Below, one piece after another: positions 31,066 to 38,232 of a DNA stretch of 42,477 nucleotides (the first letter of the stretch is position 1; each line of letters starts with the position of its first letter). The notes under the pieces are model-generated. The model made no database searches and was not told where the DNA came from. It saw nothing but the letters and a program-made list of their open reading frames with translations. The translations under genes were made by a program, and so were the position numbers. This DNA is from Streptomyces glaucescens (GTDB lineage Bacteria > Actinomycetota > Actinomycetes > Streptomycetales > Streptomycetaceae): the NCBI RefSeq assembly GCF_002154375.1, contig NZ_MUND01000112.1:1-42477 (forward strand), in the 5' to 3' direction.

Positions 31066-31764
31066 TCAGCGAGCGGACCGCACCCACCGGTAGACCAGCT
31101 CCGGTCTCCCCACCTGCCCGTACAGCGGGCTCCGGCCGGCCCGCCCCGCCCCCACCAGGTGCTCCAGATACCGCCGGGCCGTGATCCGCGAGATCCCCAC
31201 GGTCTCGGCCACCCCCGCGGCCGTGAGGCCTTCCTCCGCCTCGCGCAGAGCGGTCGTCACCCGCTCCAGCGTCGGTGCGCTCAGACCCTTCGGCAGCGCT
31301 GCGGGGCCCGGTGCCCGCAGCGCCGCCAGTGCGCGGTCGACCTCGTCCTGCCCGCTCGCCTCCCCCGCCGCGCCCCGGAACTCCGCGTACCGCACCAGCC
31401 GGTCCCGCAGGGTCGCGAACGTGAACGGTTTCAGCACGTACTGGACGACACCCAGCGAGACGCCCTCCCGCACCACCGCCAGGTCCCGTGCCGACGTCAC
31501 CGCGATCACGTCCGCGTGGTACCCGGCGGCCCGCAGGGAGCGGGCCAGCTGCAGGCCGTGCACGTCCGGCAGGTGCAGGTCCAGCAGCAGCAGGTCCACC
31601 GGCGTCCGCTCCAGCGCCCGCCGTGCCTCCGCGCCGGTGTGGGCGGTGCCGACGGCGACGAAGCCGGGGACCCGGCCGACGTACATCACGTGGGCGTCGG
31701 CGGCGACGGGGTCGTCCTCCACGATCAGGACGCGGATCGGCTGCTCAGGACCCGCGGGCGTCAT
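31066..31764 (-). CDS. CitB/DcuR-type response regulator
   Basis: A 232-residue regulator. The receiver has acidic VEDD (16-19), phosphoacceptor Asp62 in LLLLDLHLPD, Thr90 and Lys112 in VLKPF. The C-terminal part contains a winged HTH near residues 175-215 (GLTAAGVAETVGISRITARRYLEHLVGAG) of the type in DcuR/CitB/DpiA, which bind DNA upstream of dicarboxylate or citrate transporters. ATG at 31764 overlaps the kinase stop (ATGA). The symporter gene at 33576, divergent from the kinase gene, is the obvious target. Confidence 0.93.
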   Translation of the reverse strand: MTPAGPEQPIRVLIVEDDPVAADAHVMYVGRVPGFVAVGTAHTGAEARRALERTPVDLLLLDLHLPDVHGLQLARSLRAAGYHADVIAVTSARDLAVVREGVSLGVVQYVLKPFTFATLRDRLVRYAEFRGAAGEASGQDEVDRALAALRAPGPAALPKGLSAPTLERVTTALREAEEGLTAAGVAETVGISRITARRYLEHLVGAGRAGRSPLYGQVGRPELVYRWVRSAR

Positions 31765-33389
31765 GACGTACCTCCGGGCACCGGCGCCGTGCGCAGCGGC
31801 AGCCGTACCTCGAACTCCGCGCCGCCTGCCGCGGCCTCCGTCACCGTCAGGCTTCCGTCGTGCCGGTGCGCGGCCTGGCGGACCAGGGCGAGACCGAGTC
31901 CCCTGCCGCCGGGCCCGGACGCCGCCGGCTTGGTCGAGAAGCCGCGCTGGAACACCAGGTCGGCCCAGGCCGGGTCCACACCCGAGCCGGTGTCCGACAC
32001 GCGCAGCACCAGTTCGCCGTCCTCCGTGTACGCCGCGACCGTGACCCGCGCCGGCACGCTGCCCTGGGCCGCGTCCACGGCGTTGTCGATCAGGTTGCCG
32101 AGGATGGTGACCAGGTCGCGGGAGGGCAGGTCCTCCGGCAGGACGCCGTCGTCGAGGCGGCTGTCCTGCGAGACCTCCAGCTCCACGCCCCGCTCGTTGG
32201 CCTGCGCCGTCTTCCCCAGCAGCAGCGCGGCCAGCACGGGCTCGCTCACCGCCGCCACCACCTGGTCGGTCAGCGCCTGCGCCAGTTCCAGCTCGGCGGT
32301 CGCGAACTCCACCGCCTCCTGCGAGCGCCCCAGCTCGATCAGGGAGACCACGGTGTGCAGCCGGTTGGCGGCCTCGTGCGCCTGCGAGCGCAGGGCCTGG
32401 GTGAAGCCGCGCTCGGAGTCCAGCTCGCCCATCAGGGACTGGAGCTCCGTGACGTCCCGCAGCGTCACCACCGTGCCGCGGCGCTCGCCGCCGGAGACGG
32501 GGGAGGTGTTCACCACCAGGACCCGGTCGTTCGTCAGGTGCACCTCGTCGACGCGCGGCTCCGACGCCAGCAGCGCCCCGGTCAGCGGGGCGGGCAGTCC
32601 CAGGTCCGCCACGGAGCGGCCGACCACTTCCCCCGAGGCGCCCAGCAGCCCCCGGCCGCCGTCGTTGATCAGTGCCACCCTGAACTGCCCGTCGAGCATC
32701 AGCAGGCCCTCGCGTACGGCGTGCAGCGCGGCCTGGTGGTAGTCGTGCATCCGGCTCAGCTCGGCCGCGTTCATGCCGTGGGTGTGGCGACGGAGGCGGG
32801 CGTTGATGACGTAGGTGCCGATCGCGCCCAGTGCCAGCGCGCCCGCCGCGACCCCGAGCAGCGCGGTCAGCTGGCCCCGGACCCGCTCGCTGATCGCCTC
32901 CACGCGGATGCCGGCGCTGACCAGGCCGACGATCCGCCCGTCCGCGTCCCCCACGGGGGTGACAGCGCGGACGGACGGGCCGAGGGTGCCGGTGTAGGTC
33001 TCGGTGAAGGTCTCGCCCCGCAGGGCGCGCTCGGTGTGGCCGAGGAAGCGCTGCCCTATCTCGTGCGCGCTGGGGTGGGTCCAGCGGATGCCCCTCGGGT
33101 CCATGATCGTGACGAAGTCGACCCCGGTGTCGCGCATGACCCGCAGCGCGTACGGCTGGAGCGCGGCCGTCGGGTCGGGGGTGCGGATCGCGTCCCGGAC
33201 GGACGGGGAGTCGGCGACCGCGCGGGCCACCGCCGCGGCCTGGCGGCCAGCCGCCTCCTCGGCCTGCCGGCGGTCGCTGACGTAGGTGAAGAACGCGTAC
33301 CCGGCCACGACCACCGCGATCAGCACGGCCTGCATGGCGAAGAGCTGGCCGGCCAGGCTGCGGGGGCGGGACAGGGACGGGATGCGCAT
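31761..33389 (-). CDS. CitA/DcuS-type sensor histidine kinase
   Basis: A 542-residue kinase. Membrane helices at about 15-35 and 176-197 flank an extracytoplasmic PDC/PAS (Cache-like) sensor of about 140 residues with VDFVTIMDPRGIRWTHPSAHEIGQRF, the tricarboxylate/dicarboxylate-sensing type. A cytoplasmic PAS domain follows (about 215-315: HAVREGLLMLDGQFRVALINDGG), then the unusual phosphoacceptor segment RSQAHEAANRLHTVVSLIELG with His338 (Spo0B-like) and a catalytic domain with NLIDNAVDA, VSDTGSGVD and GGRGLGLAL. First gene of the two-gene operon. Signal probably citrate or C4-dicarboxylate; inferred from family and neighbour. Confidence 0.93.
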   Translation of the reverse strand: MRIPSLSRPRSLAGQLFAMQAVLIAVVVAGYAFFTYVSDRRQAEEAAGRQAAAVARAVADSPSVRDAIRTPDPTAALQPYALRVMRDTGVDFVTIMDPRGIRWTHPSAHEIGQRFLGHTERALRGETFTETYTGTLGPSVRAVTPVGDADGRIVGLVSAGIRVEAISERVRGQLTALLGVAAGALALGAIGTYVINARLRRHTHGMNAAELSRMHDYHQAALHAVREGLLMLDGQFRVALINDGGRGLLGASGEVVGRSVADLGLPAPLTGALLASEPRVDEVHLTNDRVLVVNTSPVSGGERRGTVVTLRDVTELQSLMGELDSERGFTQALRSQAHEAANRLHTVVSLIELGRSQEAVEFATAELELAQALTDQVVAAVSEPVLAALLLGKTAQANERGVELEVSQDSRLDDGVLPEDLPSRDLVTILGNLIDNAVDAAQGSVPARVTVAAYTEDGELVLRVSDTGSGVDPAWADLVFQRGFSTKPAASGPGGRGLGLALVRQAAHRHDGSLTVTEAAAGGAEFEVRLPLRTAPVPGGTS

Positions 33390-33441
33390 GCGCTCAGTCT
33401 GCCTCTCCGTCGAAGCGTGAACTAAATGAACGGAAGGGTGA

Positions 33442-33458
33442 CCGCCCTCACAGGGCGG
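33442..33458 (+). repeat. Hairpin in the kinase/symporter intergenic region
   Basis: CCGCCCT-CAC-AGGGCGG, perfect 7-bp stem and 3-nt loop, in the 186-bp gap between the divergent kinase and symporter genes, 118 bp before the symporter start. Could be an operator or a leader hairpin; nearby GAACTAAATGAACG (33417-33430) is a possible response-regulator site with two GAAC-like half-sites. Confidence 0.45.
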
Positions 33459-33575
33459 GAGATAGTCACGGCGTTCCCCGGAGACTCCCCGGATCCGTTC
33501 CGGAGATTCCGCATGTTTCCCCCGGACGTGAGCCGCACGCCGGTGATGCCGACGACGTCGTCAAGGAGGGCAGCC

Positions 33576-34967
33576 GTGACCAGCACACCCGAAACGGCAC
33601 CTGCCGCAGCCCCCGCGCCTGCCGCGAAGCGGGACCGCACCCACTATCTCTACATCGCGGTGATCATCGCGGTGGCCCTCGGCATCGCCGTGGGCCTGGC
33701 CGCCCCGGACTTCGCGGTCGAGTTGAAGCCCATCGGCACCGGCTTCGTGAATCTCATCAAGATGATGATCTCGCCGATCATCTTCTGCACGATCGTGCTC
33801 GGTATCGGGTCGGTGCGGAAAGCCGCGAAGGTCGGTGCCGTGGGCGGTATCGCCCTGGTCTACTTCCTGCTGATGTCGCTGGTCGCGCTGGCCATCGGCC
33901 TGGTCGTCGGCAACATCCTGGAGCCCGGTACGGGGCTCGCCGTCACCGACGCGGTGAAGGACGCCGGACACGCCCAGATCGACGGCGAGGCGAAGGACAC
34001 CACCGAGTTCCTGCTCGGCATCATCCCCACCACGATCGTCTCCGCCTTCACCAGCGAGTCGGTCCTGCAGACCCTGCTGATCGCCCTGCTCGCGGGCTTC
34101 GCGCTCCAGGGCATGGGCTCGGCCGGCCAGCCCATCCTGCGCGGCATCGAGCACATCCAGCGGCTCGTCTTCCGCATCCTCGCCATGGTGATGTGGGCCG
34201 CGCCGATCGGCGCCTTCGGTGCCATCGCCGCCGTGACCGGCTCGGCGGGCCTCGACGCGCTGAAGAGCCTCGCCGTGCTGATGCTCGGTTTCTACGTGAC
34301 CTGCTTCCTCTTCGTCTTCCTGGTGCTCGGCACGCTGCTGCGGATCGTGTCCGGTCTGAACATCCTCACGTTCTTCAAGTACCTGGGCCGCGAGTTCCTG
34401 CTGATCCTGTCCACCTCGTCCTCCGAGTCCGCGCTGCCGCGGCTCATCGCGAAGATGGAGCACCTGGGTGTCAGCAAGCCGGTGGTCGGCATCACCGTCC
34501 CGACCGGCTACTCCTTCAACCTCGACGGCACCATGATCTACATGACCATGGCGTCGCTGTTCATCGCCGACGCCATGGGCACGCCGATGTCGGTCGGCGA
34601 GCAGATCCCGCTGCTGCTGTTCCTGCTGGTCGCCTCGAAGGGTGCGGCGGGCGTCACCGGTGCGGGTCTCGCCACCCTCGCGGGCGGCCTCCAGTCGCAC
34701 AAGCCGGCCCTGGTCGACGGCATCGGGCTGATCGTCGGCATCGACCGCTTCATGAGCGAGGCGCGGGCGCTGACGAACTTCGCGGGCAACGCCGTCGCCA
34801 CCGTGCTGATCGGGACGTGGACCAAGGAGATCGACAAGGCGCGGGTCGCGGAGGTCCTGGCCGGACGGGCGCCGTTCGACGAGAAGACGCTGCTGGACGA
34901 TCACGGTTCCGCCGCGCCCGACGAGGCCGACGTCCGTGAGCAGCGGGTGGAGCCGGTCAAGGTGTAG
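33576..34967 (+). CDS. Cation:dicarboxylate symporter (DctA/GltP family)
   Basis: A 463-residue DAACS-family sodium/proton-coupled transporter. Eight helices with two re-entrant loops are visible; the signature STSSSESALPRLI (hairpin HP1, Ser-rich), NLDGTMIYMTMASLF (TM7, binds sodium) and GAAGVTGAG (HP2) are present. Substrate-determining ALTNFAGNAVATV (TM8) resembles C4-dicarboxylate members. The GTG at 33576 is chosen because AAGGAGG (33563-33569) lies seven bases upstream; a longer frame to 33426 is not supported. The N-terminal Ala/Pro/Thr-rich 20 residues are cytoplasmic. Likely imports succinate, fumarate or malate under control of the divergent two-component pair. Confidence 0.93.
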   Translation: MTSTPETAPAAAPAPAAKRDRTHYLYIAVIIAVALGIAVGLAAPDFAVELKPIGTGFVNLIKMMISPIIFCTIVLGIGSVRKAAKVGAVGGIALVYFLLMSLVALAIGLVVGNILEPGTGLAVTDAVKDAGHAQIDGEAKDTTEFLLGIIPTTIVSAFTSESVLQTLLIALLAGFALQGMGSAGQPILRGIEHIQRLVFRILAMVMWAAPIGAFGAIAAVTGSAGLDALKSLAVLMLGFYVTCFLFVFLVLGTLLRIVSGLNILTFFKYLGREFLLILSTSSSESALPRLIAKMEHLGVSKPVVGITVPTGYSFNLDGTMIYMTMASLFIADAMGTPMSVGEQIPLLLFLLVASKGAAGVTGAGLATLAGGLQSHKPALVDGIGLIVGIDRFMSEARALTNFAGNAVATVLIGTWTKEIDKARVAEVLAGRAPFDEKTLLDDHGSAAPDEADVREQRVEPVKV

Positions 34968-35055
34968 GCGCTTGCGTGGGGGTGGGGGACTGGTCGTCGC
35001 ACGGCTGCGGGTACGTCGCGGCTCCGAGCGGTTCCCCACCCTCCTTCACGGGTGC

Positions 35056-35086
35056 TTGCCTTGACCTGGGCGTCAAGGCTTACCGT
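35056..35086 (+). promoter_or_regulatory. MerR-type promoter with 19-bp spacer dyad
   Basis: -35 TTGCCT (35056-35061), 19-bp spacer, -10 TACCGT (35081-35086), and the dyad CCTTGAC-CTGGGC-GTCAAGG (35059-35078) within it. A spacer of 19 bp holding a dyad is the hallmark of promoters twisted open by MerR-family activators. The ATG follows 7 bases after the -10, so the mRNA is probably leaderless. Confidence 0.7.
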
Positions 35087-35093
35087 CCTTCGC

Positions 35094-35474
35094 ATGCGAA
35101 TCGGCGAGCTGGCCGCACGGGCCGGGACCACGACGCGGACGCTGCGGTACTACGAGACGCGGGGGCTGCTGCCCGCGCGGCGCGACGGCAACGGGCACCG
35201 GACGTACGACGAGGCCGATCTGACGCTGCTCCGGCAGATCAGGACGTTGCAGGACTTCGGGTTCGACCTGGAGGAGACGCGGCCGTTCGTGGAGTGTCTG
35301 CGGGCCGGGCATCCGGAGGGCGATGTGTGCCCGGCCTCGCTCGCGGTCTACCGGCGCAAGCTGGACGAGCTGGACGCGCTGATCGGCGAGTTGCAGGCGG
35401 TGCGGGCGAAGATCGGCGTGCGGCTGGCGCTGGCCGAGGATCCGATGTGCGAACTGGGAGGGCAGGGGCTGTGA
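35094..35474 (+). CDS. MerR-family regulator
   Basis: A 126-residue MerR protein: MRIGELAARAGTTTRTLRYYETRGLLPARR (winged helix), GHRTYDEADLTLLRQIRTL, then a dimerisation helix with LRQIR and a C-terminal effector region VECLRAGHPEGDVCPASLAVYRRKLDELDALI. Cysteines at 68, 79 and 119 are placed like metal or redox ligands of MerR/CueR/SoxR regulators, though the exact spacing (68-79) is not the copper or mercury pattern I know. The upstream dyad with a 19-bp spacer suggests it activates itself and the coupled thioredoxin. The start (ATG 35094) is supported by the promoter geometry. It overlaps the thioredoxin gene by GTGA. Confidence 0.88.
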   Translation: MRIGELAARAGTTTRTLRYYETRGLLPARRDGNGHRTYDEADLTLLRQIRTLQDFGFDLEETRPFVECLRAGHPEGDVCPASLAVYRRKLDELDALIGELQAVRAKIGVRLALAEDPMCELGGQGL

Positions 35475-35803
35475 TCAGAGCGGCTGGAGTGGCCGAGGTG
35501 ACGGACGCGGACTTCGCCACCGAGGTGATCGGGGCGGAGCTGCCGGTGCTGGTGGAGTTCACCGCCGACTGGTGCCCGCCGTGCCGGCAGATGGGGCCGG
35601 TGCTCAGCGCGGTGGCCGCGGAGGAGGGGGAGCGCCTGAAGGTGGTGCAGCTGGACGTGGACACCAACCCGGACACCACCAACGCGTACAAGGTGCTGTC
35701 CATGCCGACGTTCATGGTCTTCCGGGACGGTGAGCCGGTGAAGTCGATGGTGGGGGCGCGGCCGAAGCGGCGGCTGCTGGAGGAGATCTCCGAAGTCCTC
35801 TGA
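35471..35803 (+). CDS. Thioredoxin
   Basis: A 110-residue thioredoxin with the WCPPC active site (Cys35, Cys38) in place of the usual WCGPC, preceded by VLVEFTADWC. The cis-proline MPTFMVF is present. The GTG at 35471 overlaps the MerR stop (GTGA), with GGGAGGG upstream. Pro-Pro in the motif usually raises the redox potential and suits a more oxidising or specialised reductant. Expression tied to a cysteine-bearing MerR suggests a small autonomous redox switch: the regulator senses thiol oxidation or a metal, and thioredoxin resets it. That is inference. A strong terminator follows. Confidence 0.93.
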   Translation: MIRAAGVAEVTDADFATEVIGAELPVLVEFTADWCPPCRQMGPVLSAVAAEEGERLKVVQLDVDTNPDTTNAYKVLSMPTFMVFRDGEPVKSMVGARPKRRLLEEISEVL

Positions 35804-35844
35804 CTCCGCCGAGCCGCACCCGCGCACGGCGCGCCACTTAACGA

Positions 35845-35878
35845 GAAATCCCCCGGGCAATTGCGCCCGGGGGATTTC
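35845..35878 (+). terminator. Intrinsic terminator after the thioredoxin gene
   Basis: GAAATCCCCCGGGC (35845-35858) and GCCCGGGGGATTTC (35865-35878), a perfect 14-bp stem with AATTGC loop, 42 bases after the stop codon. Confidence 0.88.
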
Positions 35879-35888
35879 GTTGCGTATA

Positions 35889-35936
35889 TTCAGTGGTTCG
35901 CGACTTCGAATAACAAGGTCGCGGAGAAGTTCAGTG
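35889..35936. promoter_or_regulatory. helD upstream region with TTCAGTG repeats and dyad
   Basis: TTCAGTG occurs at 35889-35895 and 35930-35936 as a direct repeat, and CGCGAC (35899-35904) with GTCGCG (35918-35923) forms a dyad with a 13-base centre. TATATT (35885-35890) and TATATC (35944-35949) are the best -10 candidates in this AT-rich gap. The rifamycin-associated element (a long GGGGCTT dyad) is not present. Confidence 0.4.
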
Positions 35937-35964
35937 AGCACAGTATATCCGGGCGGGAGCGGAA

Positions 35965-38232
35965 TTGTCAAACTCCGAATTTCCAGACGATGAAATGCGT
36001 CAGGAGCAGGAATTCATCGACGAGCTCTACGCACGCGTCGACATCCTCCGCGGCGAGGCCGAGTCCTCCGTGACGGACGCTCTCTCCCAGGGCGACAAGC
36101 CGATGCAGGCCCGGCTGGAGCGGGACATCCTGGTCGCCGAGCGGTCCGGGCTGCTCGCCGCGCTGAACGCGGTGGATGGCTCGCTCTGCTTCGGCCGGAT
36201 CGACCAGGCCTCCGGGGTCCGCCACCACATCGGCCGGATCGGGCTCCGGGCCGACGACGCCGAGCGCACACCGATCCTCATCGACTGGCGCGCGGACGTC
36301 GCCCGGCCCTTCTACCTGGCCACCGGCCACACCCCGATGGGCCTGCGCCGCCGCCGGCACATCTCCACCGAGGGCCGGACGGTCACCGCCCTGCACGACG
36401 AGATTCTCGACCTGGGCGACCGGGAGCGGACCGGGCACGAGGACCCCAGCGGAGACGCCGTGCTGCTCGCCGCGCTGAACTCCGCGCGCACCGGCCGGAT
36501 GAGCGACATCGTGCAGACCATCCAGGCCGAGCAGGACGAGATCATCCGGGCCCCGCACCGCGGGGTGCTGGTGGTGGAGGGCGGCCCGGGCACCGGCAAG
36601 ACGGCCGTCGCCCTGCACCGCGCCGCCTACCTCCTCTACGAGCACCGGGAGCTGCTCGCCAAGCGGGCCGTGCTGATCGTCGGCCCCAACCCGGCCTTCC
36701 TCGGCTACATCGGCGAGGTGCTGCCCTCCCTCGGCGAGACCGGGGTGCTGCTGGCGACCGTGGGCGAGCTGTACCCGGGCGTGAAGGCCACGGCCACGGA
36801 CACCCCCGAGGCCGCCGCGGTCAAGGGCCGCGCCGAGATGGCGGGCGTGCTCGCCGCCGTCGTACGCGACCGGCAGGCGCTGCCCGACCCGGTGATCGCG
36901 ATCGAGCACGACCGGGAGGTCCTGATGCTCGACGACGGCCTGGTCAACGTGGCCCGGGAGCGGACCCGGGCCGCCAAGCTGCCGCACAACGCGGCCCGCG
37001 AGCACTTCGAGGGGCATATCCTCAACACCCTCACCGAGCTGTACGCCGAGCGCATCGGCACCGACCCCTACGACGGCTCCAGCCTGCTGGACCCCGCCGA
37101 CATCACCCAGATCCGCGACGACCTCGCCGAGAACCCCGAGGTGTGGTCCGCGATCGACCGGCTGTGGCCGGTGCTCACCCCGCAGCGGCTGGTCGCCGAC
37201 TTCCTCGCCGACCCCGAGGGATACGTCTGCGACGAGGACGCCGCCGCGATCCGCCGCCCGGTCACCCGGGCCTGGACGGTCGCGGACGTGCCGCTGCTGG
37301 ACGAGGCGGCGGAGCTGCTGGGCGAGGACGACCGGGCGGCACGGGCGCGTGCCGAGCGGGAGCGGGCGACGCAGATCGCGTACGCGCAGGGCGTCCTCGA
37401 CGTGTCGTTCGCCTCGCGGACCTACGAGTTCGAGGACAAGGAGGAGGACGACCCGGAGGCCTCCGAGGTGCTGTCGGCACACGACATCATCGACGCCGAG
37501 CGGTTCGCCGAGCGGCACGAGGAGGACGACCACCGCAGCGCCGCCGAGCGCGCGGCGGCCGACCGGACCTGGGCGTTCGGCCACATCATCGTCGACGAGG
37601 CGCAGGAGCTGTCGCCGATGGCGTGGCGGCTGCTGATGCGGCGCAGCCCGACCCGCTCGATGACGCTGGTCGGCGACCCGGCGCAGACCGCGGAGGCGGC
37701 CGGTGTCGGCTCCTGGGAGAAGATCCTCCAGCCGTATGTCGAGGACCGCTGGGAGCACACCCGGCTCGGCGTCAACTACCGCACCCCGGCCGAGATCATG
37801 GACCTCGCGGCGGCCGTCGTCCGGGCCGAGGACCCGGACTTCGCACCGCCGAGTTCGGTGCGCTCGACGGGCGTACGGCCCTGGGTGCGGGCCACCGACG
37901 ACCTGCCCGGCGCGGTCGGGAAGGCCGTCGCCGAACTCACCCCGGCGGAAGGCCGGCTCGCCGTCATCGCCCCGCGCGACCTGCACCGGCGTCTCGCCGC
38001 ACGCCTGGACGGGGTGACGGCCGGCGCCGAACCCGACCTGACGCGGACCGTCGTCCTGCTCGACCCGCGTCAGGCCAAGGGCCTGGAGTTCGACTCCGTC
38101 CTGGTCGTCGAACCCGCCCGCTACGGCACCAGCGACCTCTACGTCGCCCTCACCCGGGCCACCCAGCGACTCGGGATCCTGCACACCGGCGCCCTCCCGG
38201 ACGGGCTCAGGCAGGCCGCAGCCACACCGTAG
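35965..38232 (+). CDS. helD: HelD, RNA polymerase recycling helicase-like ATPase
   Basis: A 755-residue SF1-type ATPase of the HelD family that pulls DNA and nascent RNA off stalled or inactive RNA polymerase. Order: N-terminal arm (1-120) with HRXX-like [12 protein letters not shown], then [13 protein letters not shown] typical of HelD, Walker A GGPGTGKT (206-213), a long insert domain, Walker B IIVDEAQE (about 540), and motif [15 protein letters not shown] (about 728). The start is TTG at 35965 with GGGAG five bases upstream; residues [28 protein letters not shown] follow. Actinobacterial (class II) in length. The rifamycin-resistance relative HelR has a dedicated operator that is missing here, so this is the housekeeping form. 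Its 3' end overlaps glgB by 26 bp on the opposite strand. Confidence 0.92.
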   Translation: MSNSEFPDDEMRQEQEFIDELYARVDILRGEAESSVTDALSQGDKPMQARLERDILVAERSGLLAALNAVDGSLCFGRIDQASGVRHHIGRIGLRADDAERTPILIDWRADVARPFYLATGHTPMGLRRRRHISTEGRTVTALHDEILDLGDRERTGHEDPSGDAVLLAALNSARTGRMSDIVQTIQAEQDEIIRAPHRGVLVVEGGPGTGKTAVALHRAAYLLYEHRELLAKRAVLIVGPNPAFLGYIGEVLPSLGETGVLLATVGELYPGVKATATDTPEAAAVKGRAEMAGVLAAVVRDRQALPDPVIAIEHDREVLMLDDGLVNVARERTRAAKLPHNAAREHFEGHILNTLTELYAERIGTDPYDGSSLLDPADITQIRDDLAENPEVWSAIDRLWPVLTPQRLVADFLADPEGYVCDEDAAAIRRPVTRAWTVADVPLLDEAAELLGEDDRAARARAERERATQIAYAQGVLDVSFASRTYEFEDKEEDDPEASEVLSAHDIIDAERFAERHEEDDHRSAAERAAADRTWAFGHIIVDEAQELSPMAWRLLMRRSPTRSMTLVGDPAQTAEAAGVGSWEKILQPYVEDRWEHTRLGVNYRTPAEIMDLAAAVVRAEDPDFAPPSSVRSTGVRPWVRATDDLPGAVGKAVAELTPAEGRLAVIAPRDLHRRLAARLDGVTAGAEPDLTRTVVLLDPRQAKGLEFDSVLVVEPARYGTSDLYVALTRATQRLGILHTGALPDGLRQAAATP

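Noticed and set aside
34978..35041. Terminator after the symporter gene (GGGTGGGG/CCCCACCC)
   Set aside because: The arms pair but the loop is 46 nt and the right arm abuts the merR promoter; too weak to call.
35879..35964. Rifamycin-associated element before helD
   Set aside because: The long GGGGCTT-type dyad expected for the rifamycin-inducible HelR is not present, so antibiotic-linked control is not supported.
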